DNA from: Bacteroidales bacterium
Lineage (GTDB): Bacteria; Bacteroidota; Bacteroidia; Bacteroidales; UBA932
Direction of reading: 5' to 3'
DNA length: 43,958 nt
Assembly (NCBI GenBank): GCA_017548505.1
Contig: JAFYZX010000001.1
Span: 1-43,958 of the forward strand
The number at the start of each line of letters is the position of its first letter. Within the stretch, counting starts at the first letter, position 1. The position numbers and the translations under genes are program-made. Under the pieces are notes generated by a model. The model was not told where the DNA came from and did no database searches. It saw only the letters and a list, made by a program, of their open reading frames with translations. Of the stretch, positions 9,529-17,372 are shown piece after piece.

Positions 9529-11676
9529 ATGAAAAGATTTGCCCTTGCATTCTCGCTGGTGCTAATATGCTTCGGCGCTTCTGCCCAGAAGGAGAACCTG
9601 ACTCTGGAGCAGATAGCAAATGACAGGTTTCCTGCAATCCAGAATTACATATTGCCTCCGAAATGGATTTCCACCCAGAAGGTTCAGGTAAGCAAAATGG
9701 ATCTTTCCAACGGCAAGCGGGAGCATCTTGTCTATGACGTTAAGACGGAAATCTTTGAAGATCATACTCCTGAGGCAAACCAGCCGCAGCCAGGTGCTTC
9801 TGCTTCTGAAATCAGGGAAGATGCCAAGAAGGCCAATAGCCTTATAAAGGGAGACGGAATGATTGCCAATCCGACCTACAGCCCGGACGGCAAGCTAATG
9901 GCATTTACCAATAACGGAGACCTCTATGTCTATGACAAAGAGGGGAATAGCGTAAAGAGAATCACCTCGGACGGCAGCAATGTAATCCTCAACGGACGAG
10001 CTTCCTGGGTTTACTACGAGGAGATTCTGGGCCGTTCTTCACAGTACAAGGCTTACTGGTGGAGTCCTGACAGCCGTACAATCGCTTTCTACCGCTTTGA
10101 CGACAGCGAGGTTCCTATGTTCCCGATCTACGATCCTTCCAAGGCAAAGGATCAGATTCTGGAAAGCCATTATCCGATGAGCGGCGAGAAGAACCCGGAG
10201 GTCAGGATAGGGTTCGCCGATGTCCAGACAGGCAATATAGTCTGGGCTGATTTTGACGAAAAGGAAGACCAGTACTTCGGCATACCATTCTGGAATTCAG
10301 AATCTTCTAGATTCATTGTTCCTTGGATGCCTAGAGTCCAGCAGGATCTTCTGTTCTACTCCGTAGATCCTAAGGACGGAAGCAAGGAGCATATCTACAA
10401 GGAGCATCAGGATACATGGATCGACTGGCCGGAGCAGATGCTCTTTGACGAGAAGGGCTTGTATATGGTCAGGGACTTTACGATGTGGGAGCAGATCTAT
10501 TACTTGTCATTTGACGGCAAAATCCAGAGATGCCTCACGGACGGGCGTAACTGGGACATAAAACTCCTGAAACTGGACAAGAAGAAGGGAGAGCTTTACT
10601 TTACCTCAAAGAAGGAAAAAAGCACCCGTGTAGACATCTACAAGGTAAATGTAAAGAAAGCCAAGACCACCAGGATTTCCATTGGAGATTTTTCTTACAA
10701 GTCTCTGCAGCTCAGCGATGACTTCAAGTACATTGCAGCAATCTGCAGCAATGCCCGCACTCCGGACAGGGCGGTTCTGCTGCCTACAGACGGAAGCGGC
10801 AAGCTGACAGTCCTGGCGGATGGTAAGGGAGTGGATTTTGACTCTTATAACCTGGCCTTGCCTGAAATGGTGGAAATCACCACTCCTGACGGCTATACCA
10901 TTCCGGCCAAGATTACTCTTCCTTTGAACTTTGACCCTCAGAAGAAGTATCCGGTTATCATCTATATGTACGGAGGTCCGAACACTCCGGTTGTGGCGGA
11001 CAGCTGGAGCATGATTTCTTCTTCAAACCAGTGGTGGGCTAACCAGGATGTGATCCAGTTCACGATGGATCACCGCGGAAGCGGACACTGCGGCAAGGAG
11101 GGCTGCAACTTCATGTACCGCAATTTCTTCAGCATCGAGCTCAAGGACTTCATCGAGTGGGCCAAATATCTCAGAAGCCTTCCATACGTTGATGCCGACA
11201 AGATAGGAATCTACGGGTTCTCTTACGGTGGCAGTATGGCAACTCTCTGTGTTACCGAGGGCTGCGAGTATTTCAAGTACGGAATTGCAGGCGGCGGAGT
11301 TTATGACTATATGCTCTACGATACCCATTACACCGAGAGGTTTATGGATACTCCTAAGCGCAATCCGGAAGGCTACAAGCGCACGATTATGGCAGAGCGC
11401 ATACGCAAGTCCGGCTACAGGGGAGACGCCACCAACTACCTGATGCTCACCCACGGAGCCGCAGATGACAATGTTCACATCCAGAACACCATGGCTTTGG
11501 TTCTGGAACTCCAGAAGATGGGACGCCAGTTTGACCTTATGATTTATCCAAGGCAGCTGCACGGCTACCGCGGAGCCCAGGGTCAGTTCTCAAACTTTAA
11601 CGATTACCGTTTCTGGTACCGCCATCTGTTTGGGAAGGAAGTTCCAAAGGAACTCTCGGATGCTTTTTCCAAATAG
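9529..11676 (+). CDS. Secreted dipeptidyl peptidase IV (S9 family)
   Basis: A 715-residue exported serine peptidase that removes X-Pro dipeptides from peptides. The signal peptide is MKRFALAFSLVLICFGASAQ. An N-terminal beta-propeller (DPPIV_N) includes the double-glutamate motif that binds the substrate N-terminus, E164-E165 in WVYYEEILG. The C-terminal alpha/beta hydrolase has nucleophile Ser565 in GFSYGGS, Asp646 in HGAADDNVH and His678 in YPRQLHGY, so the catalytic triad is complete. The start at 9529 is set by the signal peptide; an in-frame ATG at 9469 lies inside the helicase gene. It begins 7 bases after the helicase and ends flush against the convergent comEC stop. Confidence 0.95.
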   Translation: MKRFALAFSLVLICFGASAQKENLTLEQIANDRFPAIQNYILPPKWISTQKVQVSKMDLSNGKREHLVYDVKTEIFEDHTPEANQPQPGASASEIREDAKKANSLIKGDGMIANPTYSPDGKLMAFTNNGDLYVYDKEGNSVKRITSDGSNVILNGRASWVYYEEILGRSSQYKAYWWSPDSRTIAFYRFDDSEVPMFPIYDPSKAKDQILESHYPMSGEKNPEVRIGFADVQTGNIVWADFDEKEDQYFGIPFWNSESSRFIVPWMPRVQQDLLFYSVDPKDGSKEHIYKEHQDTWIDWPEQMLFDEKGLYMVRDFTMWEQIYYLSFDGKIQRCLTDGRNWDIKLLKLDKKKGELYFTSKKEKSTRVDIYKVNVKKAKTTRISIGDFSYKSLQLSDDFKYIAAICSNARTPDRAVLLPTDGSGKLTVLADGKGVDFDSYNLALPEMVEITTPDGYTIPAKITLPLNFDPQKKYPVIIYMYGGPNTPVVADSWSMISSSNQWWANQDVIQFTMDHRGSGHCGKEGCNFMYRNFFSIELKDFIEWAKYLRSLPYVDADKIGIYGFSYGGSMATLCVTEGCEYFKYGIAGGGVYDYMLYDTHYTERFMDTPKRNPEGYKRTIMAERIRKSGYRGDATNYLMLTHGAADDNVHIQNTMALVLELQKMGRQFDLMIYPRQLHGYRGAQGQFSNFNDYRFWYRHLFGKEVPKELSDAFSK

Positions 11677-12747
11677 CTAGCTGCCAAGGAATAGCACAAC
11701 CTGCCTGAGGACTTCTATTATCGCCGATGAAATATCCGATATTACTCCTCCGATGGCAGGAATGCCTCCCAGCAGTGCAGATGCCGCGCTTCCATAGACG
11801 GAAAGTGTTACCAGAGGGGCACTGACAAGATTGGAAATCAGGAAATTCCCGCTTACCCTTCCAAAGTAAAGGAGGATGAGCGGGAATGTCGCTATCTGGC
11901 AGGTCATTGTTATTCCCATAAGGCGGGCTCCTCCCGCGGCAATCCTGAGGCCGATATTCTTTCTGCTACCAAAGACTTTTTCTATGCTTTCTTCAACGGC
12001 AGGATAGAGGAAGACTATCCCTGCAACCGCCGCGAAAGACAGCTGGAATCCTATCATTTCCACGGCCATAGGATTGAACAGCACGATGGCGAATGCCGCA
12101 ATGAGCAAAGGCCCCAGCCTGTCAGCGCTATGGCAAAGCAAACCGGCTGTTTTCCAGACCGCTATCATAATGCAGGCCCTGCTGACAGAAGGGGAGAGTC
12201 CTGTGATGATGGCGTATGAAAATATTATCGCGATGCTAAGTACAAAGGAAATAATCCTGGTCTTATGGTTCCATCTGAAGGCAGCGGTAAGAGCGCAGAT
12301 TATGCTCCAGATTATTCCAACGTGCATTCCGGAAAGAGCCAGGGCGTGGCTGATTCCGGCATTGCGGAAAGCTGTCTTTATTTCCTTGTCCAGGCCGCTT
12401 CTGTCGCCGAGCAAAAGTGCTGCCGCTATTCCCTTTGAAGATTCTCCATTCAGCCTTTCAGAGAGTTTCCCGGAGACGTAATCCCTTACCTGAACAGCCT
12501 TGTTTTCAACATATTGCTCGGTAGGGGAAACTGTCGCTGAGTAAACTGCTCTCCTTTGTGCTCCAAGGATGAAAAAGCCTGCGCAGCTTAAAAGGATAAA
12601 CAATACGGCTCTTTTCCTGGCCAGATACAAGCCGCCCAGAATAAGAATCACTGTAAATGACAAATCCAGTCCGGCAAGCAATCCGCCGGAGACTGTTCCG
12701 AGAAGGAAACTCAATGTTATCGCCACTCCCAACCGCCTCGAATCCAT
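11677..12747 (-). CDS. Short ComEC/Rec2-type competence membrane protein
   Basis: ComEC forms the inner-membrane channel for single-stranded DNA during transformation. This 356-residue protein has the polytopic Competence domain, with the signature ISHALALSGMHVGII, LSPSVSRACIMI and GFQLSFAAVAGIVFL. Members are commonly far longer because they also carry an N-terminal OB-like domain (DUF4131) and a C-terminal metallo-beta-lactamase domain. Here the lactamase part is absent and the N-terminal part is reduced to two or three membrane segments. GTG at 12750 is an alternative start, but ATG at 12747 is preferred. It follows the thioesterase gene by 3 bases, probably as an operon. Whether the short form still moves DNA cannot be told. 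Confidence 0.85.
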   Translation of the reverse strand: MDSRRLGVAITLSFLLGTVSGGLLAGLDLSFTVILILGGLYLARKRAVLFILLSCAGFFILGAQRRAVYSATVSPTEQYVENKAVQVRDYVSGKLSERLNGESSKGIAAALLLGDRSGLDKEIKTAFRNAGISHALALSGMHVGIIWSIICALTAAFRWNHKTRIISFVLSIAIIFSYAIITGLSPSVSRACIMIAVWKTAGLLCHSADRLGPLLIAAFAIVLFNPMAVEMIGFQLSFAAVAGIVFLYPAVEESIEKVFGSRKNIGLRIAAGGARLMGITMTCQIATFPLILLYFGRVSGNFLISNLVSAPLVTLSVYGSAASALLGGIPAIGGVISDISSAIIEVLRQVVLFLGS

Positions 12748-12750
12748 CAC

Positions 12751-13128
12751 TTAGCCTTCCAGTTTCTTCATGAATTTTTCCGGGTCGATTATGAATCTCG
12801 AGTGGGCTCCCTTTCCGATTTCCCCCTTGCTGTCGTAGGCCGTTACCTTAAAATAGACGGCCCTGCGGTCTATGTTTTCAATTTCGGCTTCCGCCCAGAC
12901 CTCCGTCCCAGGCAGGCAGGCCCTGAGGTGCTGGATATTGACTCCCGTTCCGACGCTTGCCAACCCAAGTTTCTTAAGAAGGAGAAAAGATGCCTCTTCC
13001 ATCATTGCAATCATAGATGGCGTGGAGAAAACGCCCATAGCCCCTGTTCCGGCTGCTGCTGCGGTATTCTGGTCGGTTACCATCTTCCGTGCAGTATTCT
13101 TCATTCCGATCTTCAGATCTTCAATCAT
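12751..13128 (-). CDS. FlK-like hotdog-fold thioesterase
   Basis: A 125-residue hotdog-fold protein resembling fluoroacetyl-CoA thioesterase FlK and relatives. The FlK catalytic threonine, glutamate and histidine have counterparts: T36 and E44/E45 in STPSMIAMMEEAS, and H67 in VNIQHLRACLPG. The beta strand VYFKVTAYDSKGEIGKGAHSRFII completes the fold. Its natural substrate is probably an acyl-CoA; fluoroacetate is not implied. The start at 13128 fits family homology; extending to 13197 would cross the promoter and add an unrelated N-terminus. First gene of a two-gene unit with the short comEC. Confidence 0.85.
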   Translation of the reverse strand: MIEDLKIGMKNTARKMVTDQNTAAAAGTGAMGVFSTPSMIAMMEEASFLLLKKLGLASVGTGVNIQHLRACLPGTEVWAEAEIENIDRRAVYFKVTAYDSKGEIGKGAHSRFIIDPEKFMKKLEG

Positions 13129-13153
13129 ATCCGCATGTTTTTGTTTTCCATTA

Positions 13154-13161
13154 CAAATATA
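13154..13161 (-). promoter_or_regulatory. -7 box for the thioesterase gene
   Basis: Minus-strand TATATTTG followed by T, an exact TAnnTTTGY match, about 26 bases upstream of the 13128 start. This supports that start over the longer frame. Confidence 0.5.
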
Positions 13162-13181
13162 GAAAAACCGAAAAAGATTGC

Positions 13182-13189
13182 TATATTTG
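13182..13189 (+). promoter_or_regulatory. -7 box for the secreted protein at 13214
   Basis: Plus-strand TATATTTG, matching TAnnTTTG, 25 bases before the ATG. It uses the same eight bases as the divergent box at 13154-13161. No clear -33 element is seen. Confidence 0.5.
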
Positions 13190-13213
13190 AATTGCACTAA
13201 AAAACACCGAGTT

Positions 13214-13975
13214 ATGAAAAAAGCGTTCTTTCTTCTTATGGCTGCTTTACTTATTTGTTCTGCTCTGTCTGCTCAGAAAACCTATCCTAAGGATTGGGAT
13301 GAAACCGCTGATTGGGATGCGCATGTTACTTTCAAGGGCCAGAAGCCTACTATCGTTGATTTTGTAAACAACTATCTTAAAGAGCCTGAGGATGAGCTGT
13401 TCGGAGGCCTGAGTGAGATGTGGAATAAATACCGCAAGGGAAAACCTCAGGATAAGGGAGATACCTTAATTGTTGACGTTCGCAATGGTTATGTGTGCTT
13501 CAAGGACTGGTACGAATACGACGATGAAAAGTCCTTAAGCCTTACCGAGATGTGTTACTGGAACTGCTCGGACGGAAAGCATAAACTGGTGGCATTTACA
13601 AACAGATACTGGGGGGAAGGCAAGTGGATAGACGGCCAGTATACAGGTATTTCTTTCTGTCTGTACAATAACGCCAAGCGCACTTTGACGATGGTTTCCA
13701 ACACAGGAGAAGAACTGGGTATAGTCGTTAAAACCGGAAGGGAAGGTGAGATAAGCGGTTATGATGCAGATAACAAGACTTATTTTGCTGAACTTAACGG
13801 CAAGAGGACAAATATGACAGAGAAAGAGTATCACAAGTTCATTGACGAGCGTCCTGTCGTTACATACTCTCTTCCAAGGACAGGCAAAACCCTGAAGGCC
13901 ATAATCAACACTCCTTCAAGCCATAAGGAAGTTCTTTTCGAATGGGACGGAATGTATTTCCATCCTGCCAAGTAA
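13214..13975 (+). CDS. Exported protein of unknown function
   Basis: A 253-residue protein with a clear signal peptide (MKKAFFLLMAALLICSALSA, cut before QKTYPKDW). I recognise no domain. The mature part is rich in aromatic and charged residues (KDWYEYDDEKSLSLTEMCYWN, then RYWGEGKWIDGQYTGISF), suggesting a beta-rich periplasmic protein. The C-terminal segment TLKAIINTPSSHKEVLFEWDGMYF resembles a last beta strand. The start at 13214 is chosen for the signal peptide; an in-frame ATG at 13178 overlaps the promoter box. It is a single-gene unit with its own promoter and a terminator lying inside the convergent gene. Confidence 0.8.
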   Translation: MKKAFFLLMAALLICSALSAQKTYPKDWDETADWDAHVTFKGQKPTIVDFVNNYLKEPEDELFGGLSEMWNKYRKGKPQDKGDTLIVDVRNGYVCFKDWYEYDDEKSLSLTEMCYWNCSDGKHKLVAFTNRYWGEGKWIDGQYTGISFCLYNNAKRTLTMVSNTGEELGIVVKTGREGEISGYDADNKTYFAELNGKRTNMTEKEYHKFIDERPVVTYSLPRTGKTLKAIINTPSSHKEVLFEWDGMYFHPAK

Positions 13976-13978
13976 GGT

Positions 13979-15322
13979 CTAGAAGTTTATTCCAGCACCT
14001 GCTCCAACGAAGGTACTTGGATAGAAAGGCTGCTCTCTGCGATTATCCCGCGGAGAGCTTTTTCTTTTTGCCTTGATGGTGAAAGAATCCGCCACTTCCT
14101 TTCTCTGGTTGTAGACGGTTACCTTCATCTGGCGCCTGGTTACTTCTATGTTGGCACCGCAGCACAGGGCATCGCCCTTGAGATCCAGCACTTTCTCGTG
14201 GATTCCGTCTCCTTCAACAACAGATTCATCCAGAGCCCTTCTCTTGTCTCCGCTGGATCCCATATCAAGGTAAAAGGTGCCGTCTATCTGCCTAGTTCTC
14301 GAATAGATGTGGTCGTGTCCGCTGAGGACCAGATCCACGCCAAACCGCTTGAAAACCGGAGCCCACTGCGGCCTCAGTCTTGCTGCCACAACTGCATCGA
14401 TCTTGCTTGATCCGTATATGGATTTGTGCTCATATACAACAAGATACTGGAATGTTCCCTTAAGAGATTCCACAGTCTTTTCAAACCATTTTACCTGATC
14501 CTCGAACCTAGGTCCTGTTGCTACGTTGGAGTTGTTCATGTCAAGGGAAATGAACAGGACATTGTTGTAGCGGAACCAGTAGGTGGTGTTCGGGCTCATA
14601 GGAGCACCATTTCCGGGGAATTTGAACAGATGGTTGAAGGTATGGGCCTTGTCATACTGCGGATACTTTCTGCCGCTGTCATCAGCCCAGTATTCGTGGT
14701 CTCCAGGAGAAGCGGCATAAACAAAATCGCGGAAGATGTCATTGTCCAGAATCCAGTTCCATCCTTCTTCCTTTCCGGCCACGTCCACCATGTCTCCGCT
14801 GCAGATGACCAGTGCGGGATGCGCGATTTCCTTCATGCTCTTTACAAGAGGCAGGGTTTCCCTATTCCCCATGTGCTGGAAATCGGTGAAGGCTACAAAG
14901 TTCCATTTGCCTTTCTTTCCGGCAGTTACAAAAGAATAAACCTTAGATTCAACACCTTCTGACACAATCTTGTAAATGTATTTTGTATTTGGCTCCAGGC
15001 CTGTAAGAAGAGCATTGCAGACATACCTTTCTCTGGTATAGAAGCTTGTTTCCTTTGCGGTTTTCTCAATCCCCTGGGTGCTCCACAGAACGCTTACAGG
15101 TTCCACCTTTACGGCCTTTCTGAAGGCATTGTCCTTTGCCTTGGTAAAGAGCACGTAACTGTCCTTGTTTGAGCAGTGATAGTTCACGGTCACAGCGTTT
15201 GCCGGATTCTCGCCCACAGTTGTCACAATGTGATAAATGTCTCCTGCGACAGCATTGGCATCGCTGAGGAAACAAAACAAGCCAATAATTAAAGTCAATC
15301 TTTTTATTAAAGCAGTTTTCAT
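13979..15322 (-). CDS. Exported calcineurin-like phosphoesterase, purple-acid-phosphatase type
   Basis: A 447-residue secreted metallophosphatase. After a signal peptide (IIGLFCFLSDANA) comes a fibronectin-like N-terminal domain (about residues 30-130; ALLTGLEPNTKYIYKIVSEG) as in purple acid phosphatases. The phosphoesterase domain then gives AFTDFQHMG, ICSGDMVDVAG, SPGDHEYW and VLSGHDHIYSRT. The third motif is normally GNHE; here Asn is Asp. The C-terminal tail (KSSPRDNRREQPFYPSTF and FVGAGAGINF) goes beyond the usual domain end, and part of it is encoded by the terminator hairpin of the opposing gene. Substrate unknown; phosphomonoesters or nucleotides are likely. Confidence 0.88.
   Translation of the reverse strand: MKTALIKRLTLIIGLFCFLSDANAVAGDIYHIVTTVGENPANAVTVNYHCSNKDSYVLFTKAKDNAFRKAVKVEPVSVLWSTQGIEKTAKETSFYTRERYVCNALLTGLEPNTKYIYKIVSEGVESKVYSFVTAGKKGKWNFVAFTDFQHMGNRETLPLVKSMKEIAHPALVICSGDMVDVAGKEEGWNWILDNDIFRDFVYAASPGDHEYWADDSGRKYPQYDKAHTFNHLFKFPGNGAPMSPNTTYWFRYNNVLFISLDMNNSNVATGPRFEDQVKWFEKTVESLKGTFQYLVVYEHKSIYGSSKIDAVVAARLRPQWAPVFKRFGVDLVLSGHDHIYSRTRQIDGTFYLDMGSSGDKRRALDESVVEGDGIHEKVLDLKGDALCCGANIEVTRRQMKVTVYNQRKEVADSFTIKAKRKSSPRDNRREQPFYPSTFVGAGAGINF
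14032..14069 (+). terminator. Terminator of the 13214 gene, inside the opposing gene
   Basis: GCTCTCTGCG (14032-14041) pairs with CGCGGAGAGC (14049-14058), ten pairs including one G-T, around a 7-base loop, followed by TTTTTCTTTTT. It lies 56 bases beyond the stop of the plus-strand gene and within the last 90 bases of the minus-strand phosphoesterase coding sequence. Confidence 0.8.
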
Positions 15323-15341
15323 AATGCGGGATTCTATTCTT

Positions 15342-15349
15342 CAAAAGTA
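15342..15349 (-). promoter_or_regulatory. -7 box for the phosphoesterase gene
   Basis: Minus-strand TACTTTTG, matching TAnnTTTG, 20 bases upstream of the start codon. I find no -33 TTTG at normal spacing. Confidence 0.45.
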
Positions 15350-15401
15350 TAAAATATCTCTAATTTTTTCTCCAGCGACAAGATTTGTCGCCCAGTTGAT
15401 A

Positions 15402-15410
15402 TACCTTTGC
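15402..15410 (+). promoter_or_regulatory. -7 box for the small-membrane-protein/GIY-YIG/WYL operon
   Basis: TACCTTTGC is a perfect TAnnTTTGY match, 26 bases before the first start codon. A TTTG lies only 14 bases upstream of the box, closer than the usual 19-21, so the -33 element is uncertain. Confidence 0.55.
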
Positions 15411-15435
15411 AAAAAATCAAAGAAACCCGGGAAAG

Positions 15436-15576
15436 ATGAAAGACAGAGTATATGAAAACGAGGAGTCCGTCTGGTTCGCTCTGAAAGTCCTTGTCGCCTA
15501 TACGCCGTGGCCGATAATACTGATATTCTCCCTACTGTTTACGGCCTTCCTTTCACATTGGCTTGGATTGACATAA
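15436..15576 (+). CDS. 46-residue single-span membrane protein, unknown
   Basis: A short frame from ATG 15436 to TAA 15576. The first 12 residues are charged (MKDRVYENEESV). The rest is hydrophobic, with two closely spaced stretches (WFALKVLVAYTPWPIILIF, then SLLFTAFLSHWLGLT), so it is one long or two short membrane segments. An exact -7 box stands just upstream, and the next gene follows after 16 bases, which supports it being real. No family recognised. Confidence 0.6.
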   Translation: MKDRVYENEESVWFALKVLVAYTPWPIILIFSLLFTAFLSHWLGLT

Positions 15577-15592
15577 CCTTAATATCAGTATA

Positions 15593-15925
15593 ATGGAACA
15601 GTATGAACTTGAAGATATTAACAGGAGATTCAAAAGGAATATAAAGCGGTTCGCCATTTACTCTATAGTGCTGTTTGCCCTGTCTCTTTTGGGCGATGAC
15701 TTTAATAAGGAAGATTCTAAACCCGTGCATTCAGGACCTATCGACACCAGGATTTACTCCAAGGCATACGAAACAGTGCCGCATACCAGAACCCTTCCTC
15801 CTCTGAACTCTCCAATAGAGGTAAAGGTAAAAGGCGGAAAGACATACGAAGCCGATGTTGACTTCGAGGAATTGATGGACAAACTTGGAATAGATCCGGA
15901 AGACATAAGAGATTACATGGAATAA
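15593..15925 (+). CDS. Small membrane-anchored protein, unknown
   Basis: A 110-residue protein. A charged cytoplasmic N-terminus (EQYELEDINRRFKRNIKR) is followed by one membrane helix (about residues 20-34, FAIYSIVLFALSLLG). A soluble portion then has a proline-containing linker (HTRTLPPLNSPIEV), a likely beta hairpin (VKVKGGKTYEADVDFEEL) and a short acidic helix (DKLGIDPEDIRDYME). No signal peptidase site is evident, so it probably stays anchored with the C-terminal part outside the cytoplasm. It is the second gene of the 15436-17372 operon, 22 bases before the GIY-YIG-like gene. No family recognised. Confidence 0.75.
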   Translation: MEQYELEDINRRFKRNIKRFAIYSIVLFALSLLGDDFNKEDSKPVHSGPIDTRIYSKAYETVPHTRTLPPLNSPIEVKVKGGKTYEADVDFEELMDKLGIDPEDIRDYME

Positions 15926-15947
15926 TAAACACTTAATACTTAAAGAA

Positions 15948-16457
15948 ATGAAGTCACAGATTGAATTCAACAAGATTGAGGCTTTGAAGAAGGCCGGTTT
16001 CTCCGGTTTTGTATCAATAGCATCCCTGAAAGGAAACCGTTCAATGATTCCCGCTGCCGCCGGAGTGTATATGGTTATACGTAAATCATCCTCAGAACCT
16101 CGCTTTCTCAAGACGGGTTCTGGAGGCTTCTTCAAGGATAGAAATCCTAATGTGGCTGTAGCGGAACTTGAAAGCAATTGGGTTGATGGAACTTGTGTTA
16201 TGTATATAGGAAAGGCCGGCGGGGCCGGAAGTTCTTCCACACTGAACAAGAGGCTTGGCCAGTATCTCAGGTTCGGCGACGGTTTCAAGGTGGGGCATTG
16301 GGGAGGCCGGTACATCTGGCAGCTGGAAGACCACGACGAACTGCTTCTATGCTGGAAGCCTGTTATGGATCAGGAGCCGGAAGAGTATGAGACTGAGCTC
16401 ATTGATGCATTCCGCCAACAATATGGAAAGCGTCCGTTTGCAAACCTTGCAAAATAA
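15948..16457 (+). CDS. GIY-YIG nuclease-like protein
   Basis: A 169-residue protein with the key positions of the GIY-YIG endonuclease fold, read by eye. These are G-V-Y at 39-41 (AAAGVYMVIRK), Y-I-G at 86-88 (VMYIGKAGG), Arg102 (LNKRLGQYL), an acidic helix with Glu148/Glu150 (YETELIDAF) and an Asn near the end (RPFANLAK). The gap between the two strands is longer than in UvrC-type domains and includes TGSGGFFKDRNPN. Such domains cut DNA at one strand or site depending on partners; no extra DNA-binding domain is visible. It is third in a four-gene operon, 9 bases before a WYL regulator. A nuclease role is inferred from motifs only. Confidence 0.72.
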   Translation: MKSQIEFNKIEALKKAGFSGFVSIASLKGNRSMIPAAAGVYMVIRKSSSEPRFLKTGSGGFFKDRNPNVAVAELESNWVDGTCVMYIGKAGGAGSSSTLNKRLGQYLRFGDGFKVGHWGGRYIWQLEDHDELLLCWKPVMDQEPEEYETELIDAFRQQYGKRPFANLAK

Positions 16458-16466
16458 GGGAAGCCA

Positions 16467-17372
16467 ATGAACCGTCTTATTCAACTGAAAAGATTTGTTG
16501 CCATAATAGACAAGCTGCAGAGGTGCGGATATGTCTCCAGGGAAGATCTTCTTGATACCGTCAGAGAAAAGTGTGACGGCAAAGAACCGGATATCCGCAC
16601 CCTACAGCGAGACTTTCACAGTATTTGGGAGTTGTTCGGAATAACAATCAAATATGCAAGGGGATTGGGCTACTATCTGGCAGACAGGGAAGAAATGTCC
16701 GGTACGATGACGGATATGCTGTCTGACTTCATGATACTATGCCATCTGGGGCAGGACCCTGATTTGAACGAGGTTATCCTTCCCGAAACCAGGAGTATGG
16801 TTTTCAGTGTCAGTATTGTTGACGTGATGAAGGCTGCCAAAGAATGCCAAAGCGTTGAGTTTGATTATATTTATCTGAGAGAAAACAGCCGCAGACGGCA
16901 TAAGGTCGTGGATCCGTACTATGTCAAGAACTCCCAGCACAGGTGGTATCTTGTGGCTATGGATCATAAAGACCTTAAACTGAAGTGCTTTGAGCTTGGA
17001 AGAATTGAGGATTTTAAAGTAACGGACAGCCGTTTTGTAAAGGACAGGAGCATAGATGTCAAGGCTCTCTTCCGGGAATCCTTCGGTATTTGGAACGATC
17101 CTTCCACTCCGGTTGAAAAGATTCTTTTGAGGTTTGATTCTCTTGACGGCGGTTTTATTAAAACGCTGCCGATCCACCAGTCACAAGAAATTGTTTCTGA
17201 AGACGATAATTCGGTAATTATAAGTCTCAAACTCAGAATCACCAACGATTTCGTGATGGCGTTGCTTTCCAGAAGCAGGTCTGTGGAAGTAATTGAGCCT
17301 CTCCATTTAAGGCAGAGGCTCAACGATATCTACAAGGATGCCCTGGAGCGCAATTCCGTCAAGGACAATTAG
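16467..17372 (+). CDS. WYL-domain transcriptional regulator
   Basis: A 301-residue regulator. The N-terminal winged helix-turn-helix spans about residues 1-75 (QRCGYVSREDLL, then RTLQRDFHSI). The WYL domain spans about 120-200, with the name motif in HRWYLVAMDH and the conserved Arg region FELGRIEDFKV. A C-terminal WCX-like region runs about 205-290. WYL proteins bind ligands, often nucleic acid or nucleotides, and many control phage-defence or DNA-damage genes. It probably regulates its own operon. The stop overlaps that of the convergent TPR gene by four bases (TTAG). Confidence 0.9.
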   Translation: MNRLIQLKRFVAIIDKLQRCGYVSREDLLDTVREKCDGKEPDIRTLQRDFHSIWELFGITIKYARGLGYYLADREEMSGTMTDMLSDFMILCHLGQDPDLNEVILPETRSMVFSVSIVDVMKAAKECQSVEFDYIYLRENSRRRHKVVDPYYVKNSQHRWYLVAMDHKDLKLKCFELGRIEDFKVTDSRFVKDRSIDVKALFRESFGIWNDPSTPVEKILLRFDSLDGGFIKTLPIHQSQEIVSEDDNSVIISLKLRITNDFVMALLSRSRSVEVIEPLHLRQRLNDIYKDALERNSVKDN

